Shown piece after piece: positions 6,420-14,200 of a stretch of DNA of 23,926 nt. This stretch comes from a virus: positions 1 through 23,926 of IMG/VR virus record IMGVR_UViG_3300019752_000021. One strand, 5' to 3'. How positions within the stretch are numbered: the stretch's first letter is position 1; every line of letters begins with the position of its first letter. Made by a program: the position numbers and the translations under genes. The notes under the pieces are model-generated. The model had not been told where the DNA came from and ran no database searches. It saw nothing but the letters and a program-made list of their open reading frames with translations.

Positions 6420-8405
6420 TCACCCTCCTACACCACCGGTAGCAATATGCGCGATGCGCCGGTCACGCACATCTTGTCCAGCATCCTGCGGAACCTGAAC
6501 AGTGACCTTTACGTCGCCACGCCCACCAGCAGCAGAGCTGGTGGGTTTAATCGGCGGTGCATCCTTTATCACAACTGGATGCTGTGCTTTTGGAAGCTTG
6601 ATTTCTGGCTGTGTAACCGACAACGCAACTGCGGGAGCATCACGGTAGCCGGATGTAACTCCCAGGCCAGCAGACCCCTGCACTGATGCTGCTACAGAGG
6701 GAGCAGGCAAGGAATTTACAGCCGGTACAGAAGGAGAAATTGGTACCCCATCTTCTTCAAACCACGATGACGCGTTTTTGTAAAATCCGGTCACCGTTTT
6801 TCCGATAGCATTCTCTTCAGTCAGGTACGTGCCCACTTTACTTGTAGTTTCTGATACCACGCTTACAGCTTTATCAACGATCATTGACCCAGATTCTGCA
6901 ATGGTTTCAACGCCCGGCAGCGAGTCAAACAGATTCGCACCCATTTCCATCAAGTCTGTTATGGACTTCAGAGCACCATCAAAATCAAAATTGCTTGTAA
7001 CGGAATCCCACATTGATTCTATGGATTGAGTTGTTGAATCCCAAGCCGAAGAAATCTTGCCTGGAATGTCCGCAGAGCGTAGGTCATTGACCCATTCACC
7101 CAGTTTTTCGCCGATGATTTTGCCGCCCTGATCCCCCAGGAAACCACCGACGATAGCCCCCACCGCTGCGCCAATTGGCCCAGCGATCGCTCCTGCAGCA
7201 GCACCAGCAAACATCCCGCCAATACCACCAGCCACACCACCGGCATTGCCCCCATGTTCGATATCTTTCTCTCTCCGACCCAGGCCATCATCACTCTCAA
7301 TGTCATGAGCATTCCAAGCCGCTATTCCGCTTGCAATCAGAGCACCAACAACAGGTATGCGACGCAGCACACGACCAATCCCGCCGCGCCGCCCTCCATC
7401 CCTATCCCTATCCCTATCCCTATCCCTATCCCTATCCCTCCTCGACCCCGTCCCTGGCAAGTCAAGATCCGGCAGGGATGGGATAAGAGACGATATACCC
7501 GCCACCACAGCCGCTACCAACCCCAGTATGGATGTCATCAATGAAGAACCCTTGCCACCCACTGGTTTTCGCTCAATATCCTTCAGGATTCGGTTTTGAG
7601 CCTTTGAGTACCCAGTCTCAGACTTGCGAAACAACGACAATTCGCTCCAGATTTTTTGATACCAACGCTTCTGAAGTTTCTCCTGATCATCAATTTGAAA
7701 CACAGACGATACGGACGACAACCCAGAAGAAAGAGGGCTTAACACCTCTCCTACCGCCTTGATAGACGGATCAACTTCCCCAACAGCTTGCGAACTGGCC
7801 GCCACGTTGCCAGCGGCACCGCTTATTGACTCCAAACTATCCAGAAGTCGGCTTTTGGTGTTTTTGTCAGAAGCCCGCACATCTCCACCCCCAAAGCGCC
7901 CATCCATTCTACGGGTGCTTGATTCCGGCTCGGCTACAGGCAATAAGACAGGGCTTGGTTGCGCAACAGCTTCAGGCAGGTTCGCGCTCTTGGTTTCGCG
8001 GGTGGCAACAGCAGCATCCAGCACAGTCGATGCGGGACGCGCAGTAGAAGGCGAAGAGGAAGGTATCACCTGTATCGGCAGTGCCATATCGCTGGTGGCA
8101 TACTGGTGATACGCAACCACTTCTGCTGCAGGGGTGACGACACCAGAAAGAAGGCCCGCACCCTTGGTCTCGCGGGTGGCAATAGCAGCATCCGGCACAA
8201 TGGTTTTTTCCCGGCGGCTCCGAACAACTCCTGAACCACCAGCGTCATGTTCAGTTAATGCTGGTGGCCAGGCAGGGCCATTGGACAGAATGGAACGAAT
8301 GGCACCTATATCTGACCTTATGTCATTCAGAACATCAATTTGCTCTTTTAGGTCAATTCGATCACCAATCAGAAACCCTTGGCTGTCATGATTTAGTACA
8401 GGCAT
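6420..8405 (-). CDS. Large Gly-zipper phage protein, possible tail tape measure
   Basis: A 661-aa protein beginning at ATG 8405, with GAGGTGA about five bases upstream and a TAATG overlap with the preceding gene. N-terminal 40 residues look coiled (LKEQIDVLNDIRSDIGAIRS). Residues about 55-170 are Ala/Ser/Pro-rich and contain an imperfect duplication (DAAIATRETK and DAAVATRETK). A hydrophobic stretch near 290-312 (MTSILGLVAAVVAGISSLIP) is followed by seven Arg-Asp dipeptides, then a hydrophobic helix (VVGALIASGIAAW) and a long glycine zipper (about 383-430, AGGVAGGIGGMFAGAAAGAI and onward). The C-terminus is Pro/Ser-rich and ends TGGVGG. Tape-measure proteins combine coiled coil with membrane-active segments, and this is the longest virion-like gene after the tube-like gene. 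At about 0.15 nm per residue it would fit a tail near 100 nm. It could instead be an injected or membrane-puncturing protein. Confidence 0.6.
   Translation of the reverse strand: MPVLNHDSQGFLIGDRIDLKEQIDVLNDIRSDIGAIRSILSNGPAWPPALTEHDAGGSGVVRSRREKTIVPDAAIATRETKGAGLLSGVVTPAAEVVAYHQYATSDMALPIQVIPSSSPSTARPASTVLDAAVATRETKSANLPEAVAQPSPVLLPVAEPESSTRRMDGRFGGGDVRASDKNTKSRLLDSLESISGAAGNVAASSQAVGEVDPSIKAVGEVLSPLSSGLSSVSSVFQIDDQEKLQKRWYQKIWSELSLFRKSETGYSKAQNRILKDIERKPVGGKGSSLMTSILGLVAAVVAGISSLIPSLPDLDLPGTGSRRDRDRDRDRDRDRDGGRRGGIGRVLRRIPVVGALIASGIAAWNAHDIESDDGLGRREKDIEHGGNAGGVAGGIGGMFAGAAAGAIAGPIGAAVGAIVGGFLGDQGGKIIGEKLGEWVNDLRSADIPGKISSAWDSTTQSIESMWDSVTSNFDFDGALKSITDLMEMGANLFDSLPGVETIAESGSMIVDKAVSVVSETTSKVGTYLTEENAIGKTVTGFYKNASSWFEEDGVPISPSVPAVNSLPAPSVAASVQGSAGLGVTSGYRDAPAVALSVTQPEIKLPKAQHPVVIKDAPPIKPTSSAAGGRGDVKVTVQVPQDAGQDVRDRRIAHIATGGVGG
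6522..6545. repeat. Inverted pair of Chi-like octamers in the large Gly-zipper gene
   Basis: CCCACCAGC (6522-6530) and GCTGGTGGG (6537-6545) form a perfect nine-base inverted repeat with a six-base loop. Each arm contains one GCTGGTGG, in opposite orientation. It encodes part of a Thr-Ser-Ser-Ala-Ala-Gly-Gly segment, so coding can explain it in part. Confidence 0.8.
7398..7439. repeat. Seven tandem copies of the hexamer ATCCCT
   Basis: Seven exact head-to-tail copies of ATCCCT (42 bases). On the coding minus strand each unit gives one Arg-Asp pair, so the large Gly-zipper protein carries an uninterrupted (Arg-Asp)7 charged linker. Perfect identity of all copies implies recent slippage expansion, because synonymous changes have not accumulated. 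Confidence 0.95.
7984..8199. repeat. Imperfect 42-base direct repeat in the large Gly-zipper gene
   Basis: Copies at 7984-8025 and 8158-8199 match at 37 of 42 positions and are 174 bases apart, in frame. They encode the two DAA(I/V)ATRETK(G/S)A motifs in the low-complexity N-terminal region of the protein. This is a partial internal duplication or a footprint of recombination between relatives. Confidence 0.85.
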
Positions 8406-9184
8406 TAAATCACCTCAGTCCAAACAAGATCCAATCGTTTAAAATCATGGCCATCGCGGTCAAGGCTGGTTTCAATTGAGACCGGCCGGAAGTGCGCTTT
8501 CTCCACGAGCGCCTTTATTTTCTCCTGCGAGTCAGGATCTGGATTGATGTAGCTGTGGGTGATTTTAATTTCGACAGAGTACTCTGCCGGTAATCCAACA
8601 GTGCCGTCAGAATGAGCAACAAGGCTTGAAAGCCCTTTAAACCAGTCATGGATTGTTCCCTGCTTGTCATCCCAAGTACTGATTCTGAGTTCTACCGGCT
8701 CGCTGCCAGTCACAACATCCATTTGCAAACCACCGACCTGTTTACGCTCTCCCGATATTGTGAATGGCGAATAACCGATAGAACGAACAAACATATTGAA
8801 AAGTTTGGAATCCGATATCCCAGGGTCTTGGCTCACTTCAATCAGGAAAAGATTCTCTTTGGCCAACGGCTGGGCCGAAAACTCCTGGTAGTATTTGATG
8901 GCCTTTTCTGGCGTCATTCCACCGAACAATTTGGACTTGGTTTTCATAAACTGCTCACGAATAAGCTGACTACCCAGCTTATTGTCGAGCTTACTGGCCA
9001 GATCCATGACAGCGCCATCAACGTCACCCGTTTCTACTTGTCGCTTTATCTTGCGCAACTCTGGTGGCAGATATGCAAATGCAGCGTCATTCATAATGCG
9101 CTCGCCAAGCCCACCAGCAGCACCAGCGCTCAAATTGGACTGCTGCTGCGCCAACCGTGCTTTCACTTGATCAAACAGCGCCAT
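8405..9184 (-). CDS. Putative tail-tube-fold virion protein (259 aa)
   Basis: A 259-aa protein. The ATG at 9184, which opens MALFDQVKARLAQQQ, is preferred over the frame's earlier start at 9244, which would run 74 bases into the portal gene; from 9184 the overlap is 14 bases. Residues 1-95 are helical (AGAAGGLGERIMNDAAF, LPPELRKIKRQVETG). From about residue 110 it turns into a beta-rich domain: ENLFLIEVSQD, MFVRSIGYSPFTISGE, GGLQMDVVTGSEPVELRIST, then WDDKQGTIHDWFKGLSSLV and a final YSVEIKITHSY. This order, with a Gly-containing loop and a 'tG.epvelr.st.DD..gti..wf' stretch, resembles gp19-type tail-tube and tube-initiator proteins. The helical N-terminal extension is unusual for a simple tube, so a tube-initiator or completion protein is an alternative. 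Confidence 0.55.
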   Translation of the reverse strand: MALFDQVKARLAQQQSNLSAGAAGGLGERIMNDAAFAYLPPELRKIKRQVETGDVDGAVMDLASKLDNKLGSQLIREQFMKTKSKLFGGMTPEKAIKYYQEFSAQPLAKENLFLIEVSQDPGISDSKLFNMFVRSIGYSPFTISGERKQVGGLQMDVVTGSEPVELRISTWDDKQGTIHDWFKGLSSLVAHSDGTVGLPAEYSVEIKITHSYINPDPDSQEKIKALVEKAHFRPVSIETSLDRDGHDFKRLDLVWTEVI

Positions 9185-10703
9185 GACCAGCCTCATCATT
9201 GCTACCGGTGGTTGCTTCTGCGTACACCTTTGCATCATCTTCATCCAACAGCATTTCTTTTGTTAAAAACTGGGTGATGGCTTGCTCACCCCATCCCAGT
9301 TCCCGTAGCTGCGACAGCCCACCCAGCACCATCAGAGCGGTATTCATCTTATCCATCTGTGTTTTCTGGCGTTCAGCTTCCAGCGCTGATATCGAGCCAT
9401 AGAAGCTGATCACCCAAGGACGTTCACCAGGCTTGAAAACCAGTCCGTATTTTTTCAGCGTATGGATGTCTACGATATGATTCAGGAAATGACTCAGAGA
9501 TGATCTGATGATTCGGGCACGCTCGGCTGCCTGGGCACTCATACGGAAAAACCCACCATCTCCCAGACCTCCTGACAACTGATCAGCAAAGCCCACCATG
9601 GATAAATCGGTTCCCAGAGAACCCGCGAGCATCCGGGCATGTAACATGATGTCTTCTGTGGATATGGTGGTGTTACGGCCACCCTCGCTCATTTTGGATA
9701 TGCTCTGTATCTGCTTCTCATGAAACACAGGCAGGATGTGTTTGACGCGTTCCAGAAACGGCTCCCCGGTTCTCACAGCATGCTCGGCAATTTCCTTTGA
9801 CTTCTTGAGCATGGTCACAACATTTTCCTGAAATTTCTTTTGCTGCTCCTTCGTCATTCCATCCATTTTCAGAGTCACAATTTCTTCGTCAATGGAATCC
9901 ATTTGACGCTGGCCTACAAGCCCGATCAGGGCCGTATTAAGCTTGTTATATGCATCTTCCGCGTTATACAGGAGGGAGCCACCCGCCATGGCTGGCAGTA
10001 ACGGTAGTTTTTTGGGGTCATCTTCGGTAATAGCCATCCGAATGGCTTTTTGAACAACACCATGCTGGGGAACCCACTGTGTGCGCGGCATTTTAAACCG
10101 GGCCATCTGGTCAATAGACAGTCGTTCTTGAGCTTTTTTACCGGTAGCAACGGTAAAGCCGACAGTGCGAGTGCCACGCTGAAATGGGAGCACAAGAGTC
10201 GGCCTGAACATTTCGTCAGTATTGATATCAACGATGCCAACCTTGTCCTCAGAGTACAGACGGGCATATGCATCCCCGAAAGCCGACCCGGTATACGACA
10301 CTTCAAACGCAATGCGATTGAACAGGTCGCCCAGATCCTTCGCCACTTCATCTGCAATCCTGGCTTTTTGAGCATCTTTGGATGCATGTGCTGCACGCTC
10401 AATGAAAACCAGCGCCCCTGTGGTTTCATGGCCTCCAAGTGCTCCTGTCACCTGTAACTGAAGAGCGGTAGAAACAATGGGGTTTGCTTCCATTTCAGCC
10501 CACTTAGCATAAATATTGGCGCGGGCACGTGCCTGACGGTTGCCTGCAGAGAGCAATGACGAGACGGTAGCCGCCCCCTCAAACGCATAGGCATCAGAAT
10601 CAATTAAATCGTGATCATCCTGGGAAGCGGTTTCCTGAATTTCATCAGCAACCTGAATTTCCTTACGAAAGGGCCAGACGCCTTTCTTCTTTGTTTTTGC
10701 CAT
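9171..10703 (-). CDS. Portal protein
   Basis: A 510-aa protein of typical portal length. It starts with a Lys-rich tip (MAKTKKKG) and an acidic stretch, then a helical region RARANIYAKWAEMEANPIVSTALQ (in part; about 56-82) that matches the portal opening in which two helices precede the wing. The wing/stem section contains DINTDEMFRP (about 176), PRTQWVPQHG (about 227), then long helices around 260-325 with Glu/Lys-rich coiled character (KEQQKKFQENVVTMLKKSKE). The C-terminal crown region is helical (SALEAERQKTQMDKMNTALM). Portals form the dodecameric ring through which DNA is packaged. The ATG at 10703 has only a weak ribosome site, and an inverted repeat sits just upstream (10707-10730). The next gene overlaps its end by 14 bases. 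No single catalytic motif exists for portals; identification is by length, architecture and neighbours. Confidence 0.7.
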   Translation of the reverse strand: MAKTKKKGVWPFRKEIQVADEIQETASQDDHDLIDSDAYAFEGAATVSSLLSAGNRQARARANIYAKWAEMEANPIVSTALQLQVTGALGGHETTGALVFIERAAHASKDAQKARIADEVAKDLGDLFNRIAFEVSYTGSAFGDAYARLYSEDKVGIVDINTDEMFRPTLVLPFQRGTRTVGFTVATGKKAQERLSIDQMARFKMPRTQWVPQHGVVQKAIRMAITEDDPKKLPLLPAMAGGSLLYNAEDAYNKLNTALIGLVGQRQMDSIDEEIVTLKMDGMTKEQQKKFQENVVTMLKKSKEIAEHAVRTGEPFLERVKHILPVFHEKQIQSISKMSEGGRNTTISTEDIMLHARMLAGSLGTDLSMVGFADQLSGGLGDGGFFRMSAQAAERARIIRSSLSHFLNHIVDIHTLKKYGLVFKPGERPWVISFYGSISALEAERQKTQMDKMNTALMVLGGLSQLRELGWGEQAITQFLTKEMLLDEDDAKVYAEATTGSNDEAGHGAV

Positions 10704-10706
10704 GAC

Positions 10707-10730
10707 AAGCCACAGTGTTAACTATGGCTT
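10707..10730 (-). promoter_or_regulatory. Stem-loop just upstream of the portal start
   Basis: AAGCCA (10707-10712) and TGGCTT (10725-10730) pair perfectly, and after one mismatch AGT pairs with ACT around a GTTA loop. On the transcript this hairpin ends three bases before the portal ATG (10703) and covers the place where its ribosome site should be. No strong Shine-Dalgarno is present. It may limit portal translation, which is sensible for a protein needed in only twelve copies. Confidence 0.4.
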
Positions 10731-10757
10731 GATGGTAGAGGGTATTGCTGGTGGGGC

Positions 10758-10789
10758 ACTGCTGGTGTTTCCGACGATCCACCAGCAGT
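10758..10789. repeat. Ten-base perfect inverted repeat built on the Chi-like octamer
   Basis: ACTGCTGGTG (10758-10767) and CACCAGCAGT (10780-10789) are perfectly complementary, with a 12-base loop. It lies in the 90-base gap between the 141-aa gene and the portal gene. A third octamer copy sits beside it (10747-10754). No U-tract follows on the minus-strand transcript, so it is not a classical terminator. Confidence 0.85.
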
Positions 10790-10793
10790 ATGG

Positions 10794-11219
10794 TTACATG
10801 AGTTCAGATTGGGCTATCGCGGTTTCCATATCGTCATCCCAAAGCGTCCACACGTCCCCTGACCCATCCAAATCAAACTGATTAGAGCCAACGAAGAAGG
10901 TACTGAGATACAGATCCCGGAACATGTCTGCTTTGACGATGGATTCCTCCGGCGTTTCGCCGGAATACGTTTCGCGCACACCAACATCATCATCGCTACC
11001 CAAGTAATACTCATCCTCTCCCAGCAACCGCTTTATTTCCCACCAGTACGGGCCATAGTCCCTGTAGCGAGCCGGTTCTTTCGCCAACCTCCGTTTGATG
11101 ACATTCAAAGCGTGCCCTTTGAAATCCGACGTATCTTTGCTGGCCTGTAGATTTGCGGTCATTTCCTCAACAGCATTTTTCACGGTTTCAGGATCAAATA
11201 AAAATTCAGTGTATGCCAT
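10794..11219 (-). CDS. Unknown acidic 141-aa protein upstream of the portal
   Basis: A 141-aa acidic protein starting at ATG 11219, 12 bases after the stop of the methyltransferase/helicase gene, with a modest AAGAGA ribosome site. Features: an N-terminal helix (DPETVKNAVEEMTANLQASK), a basic middle (NVIKRRLAKEPARYRDYG), and an acidic C-terminal third (FDLDGSGDVWTLWDDDMET). The DLDGSGD part resembles an EF-hand loop (DxDxSG), but no flanking helix pair is evident, so calcium binding is only a thought. The family is unknown. It could be a small packaged protein or chaperone associated with the portal or the large neighbour. Confidence 0.7.
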   Translation of the reverse strand: MAYTEFLFDPETVKNAVEEMTANLQASKDTSDFKGHALNVIKRRLAKEPARYRDYGPYWWEIKRLLGEDEYYLGSDDDVGVRETYSGETPEESIVKADMFRDLYLSTFFVGSNQFDLDGSGDVWTLWDDDMETAIAQSELM

Positions 11220-11231
11220 GTTTGTTTTCTC

Positions 11232-14200
11232 TTAACGGATACTGAGGTCTTCACCAGCGCGTGAATATTCTTCGATTAGGAGCTTGAATGCTCCACGTTT
11301 AATTTCCCATGCAACTTCGTTCCGCAACCACTTGAACCCACCACCATACCGACGGGCATAGGATTTGATCTGTTCTTTCCACACTTTTGTTTCACCGACC
11401 ACCTTGATGTAATCATCGTCAGACTCTGCGGATTTACTTGTAACGCTCAGAATTTCATTGATGACGTATTTCATATCCCATGTCATGACATTTTCAATAT
11501 CACCACCCACATCAAACCATGGCACCGAGTCTTCAAAATATTCAGACACGGCTGCATCAACAGCCACGCTCGTCGCCTCCACCGTTTCCAACTTAGCGCG
11601 CAGTGAATCTGCTGACACCAGTGGATGAACCAGATCACGAACGACCCGATACTCATCCGGGCCAAAATCAGCTACCTTGGCCCGGATACCATTGGCCTTG
11701 TAGTAATCAAGCAGAGCACTCGCCGCCGTCAACGCCCCAATAGGCTCAACTTCCACAGAACTCGACACAACAAACTGCGCAGGATACGAATTAAAGCGTT
11801 TGATAACACCTGATTGCTGCTTAATGATTTTGGCCAGATGCTCTGAATCCCTGCCATGGTGGTCAGGGATCACCACGGGGAAGTACGGCGATGGCAAGCG
11901 CCATTTACCAATGGAATAAACTGCCATTTTTTCAACTACCCGATGCTGGAGCACATCAGGTATTGCATCCGAATATCCGTTGAAAGGCTCACCTTCTTCC
12001 TCTGCCTGATCTTCCAGTTTTGCCGCCTCCACCAGCAGTTCAGAGTAACGCGCAGTACCCGGATAAATAATCTCACCTTCTGCCATCATCCAAACTTTGC
12101 GCTCCTCAAATCGCAATGATCCGCCCCAGCGCCCATGGGCCTTACCCTGGTGGTACACAACAAGATCAGATGCATTGTCTGAAACAAAAAAGCACCCATC
12201 AAATACAGGAAGCCCTTTAATCAATGCCCCCTGACCTGCTGCCAAAGCGCGTGCCGCCTCTTCAGGGAGTGACCGGTCACCACCAGCTTGTTTCTCGTAG
12301 TTAATCACTGACTGCTCTTTCATTGCTTCAGACATGTCAATTTCGCTACTCCAGTCACTATAAAGTTCTGAATCCTCATTAACGTCAATTCGCCACGTTG
12401 AATAAGCAAAATGCCCGGCGCTGATGGCCTTAATCAAATCAGAAGGACGGCTTTCGCCGCGCTTTGCACCTCGAAGAAACTCGCTAATTACCTCTTCTGG
12501 CTCATGCTGAACTGGGTTATTCCCTTGATAGTCAGTTTTAAAAATTGTCGCACCGGCATTAATCGTTGCATTTAACCCATCCAGCCGAGGCTGCAGTTCT
12601 GCCAGCTTTGACTCGTATCGTGCAGCAGCATTTGCCCCCACTTTAGGGTTGGCAAGGCGCTCTCTTAAGCTGGCGCGAGCACCCATCACCCCCATCAACT
12701 CACCCAGGTACTTACCGACCCAAGAGACGGGTTGCTCATAATCGCTTAAAAACTGACGTTGTTTCTGAATGGTATCCAGGTTGATGATCTGTTTGTCTCG
12801 CTTGGACTTTGCACGATCTTCGGCCTCTTGGGCAGCCTGGGACTCTTGCAACTTTGACTCACCATCACGGTCGCCCATAACATCAATCAAAGCTTCCATT
12901 TTCTCTCGACTCATGCCGCCAGAAATCTCAATTCGATCATCCTTCCCCGATTGATCCATCAACGAATCAATCCAGTTGGATTTGCTATTGACCAGTGTGC
13001 GCTTTGCACTGTCAAACGTACCGGAAGCATCGTAGTGGTAAACGGTCACATTGCTGGTGGCATTCCCCTGACGAACACCTCGGCCATTTCTCTGAGTTAG
13101 CGAGTCTGGAGTCCAACCGATAGTCAGATGATGCAGCGCCTGCGTCCCTTTTTGTAGGTTGATACCGACTTCGATCTTTTGATTGCCGATAACGACATCA
13201 AACTTACCGTCATTACCGGTTCCGTTGAATCCATCCTGAACAGCCTGAATAGCTTCTGGAGAACTGTTCCTCTGGCCAGTGGCGATGACAATTCTGGAAG
13301 ATGACAAACCAGCTCGGCTGACCAAAAGACGTTTGATTTTATTGTGCATCGACAGAATGTCGCAGAACACAATCTGCTTAGCCCGAGACACCCGTTTGCC
13401 TTCGGCATCAACTCCGCGAGGACTGGCTGCTTCGCGCTGAAAATTATCAAGGAAGGCAGCCAATTTTGGAGGGACTGAAACATCCAGCTCGATTTTCAGC
13501 TTTTTAGCCATGGCCTCCAACTTATCTTGCGTCTTCCAGTCCGTTGAGTCGATACAGACAGAGGAGCCGTTCTGCCAAGCCTTTACTGGTATTTTGTACA
13601 GGCGGCCAACCACTTCGCCATCTATCCGCCGGGCCTTGACGCTGGTGGCCTCATCCTCCGTTGCGTTTGGCCCAGGACGATCTCGTTCTTCGGATGGCTT
13701 TTTCTTGTTCCACTCTTCCGCCAGCTTGGTTGCCATATCTTCATTGGCAACGTGATAGCGAGTCATGCGCCGATCCAAGTCTGGATCGACCACCAGCAAT
13801 GTCATTTTGTTAATGAGATTAAATGGGTGGGCCACCAGCTCCATCGGCTCACCAAAGTACTCAGAAACCTCGTTATACGCATGCTCACTGCCGCCAGCAT
13901 CGTCTTTTTCTCGCATGGTATCGGCTGCGTAGCGATAGGCGTCCTTGTAAAGCTGCAGGCGCTCATTTGTTGATTCAGACAACTCAACAGACGTTGCTGT
14001 CTCTTGAGCGTCAGGAACATGTATCTGGTTCCCGACATCTTCTGAACTTTTAACCGTGGCCACCTGGTGCAACATGCTGCGAAGCATATCGACGTTATTC
14101 AAGCCTTTGAATACGCGCATGGAGCGGTATTTGCCGTCAATCGTCTCCTGATCTTCATCTTCGATGTCACAAACGGCAAACATAAAATCATCAGCCCCAG

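Noticed and set aside
6244-6423. 60-residue N-terminal extension of the lipoprotein from GTG 6423
   Set aside because: The internal ATG at 6243 has a good ribosome site and starts a complete lipoprotein signal peptide; the extension would bury it.
7398-7439. Telomere-like repeat (CCCTA-rich)
   Set aside because: The unit is ATCCCT, only seven copies, internal to a gene and in frame as Arg-Asp; nothing suggests a DNA end.
8648-9277. Plus-strand 209-aa frame
   Set aside because: Antisense to the tail-tube-like and portal genes, no ribosome site, composition of a shadow frame (many Cys, His, Leu, Arg).
10838-10872. EF-hand calcium-binding loop in the 141-aa protein
   Set aside because: Only a DLDGSGD stretch is present, without flanking EF-hand helices, so the match is too short to call.
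11120-11219. Start of the 141-aa protein as part of the methyltransferase/helicase
   Set aside because: A clear TAA (11234-11232) separates them and the frames differ, so there is no sign of a split single gene.
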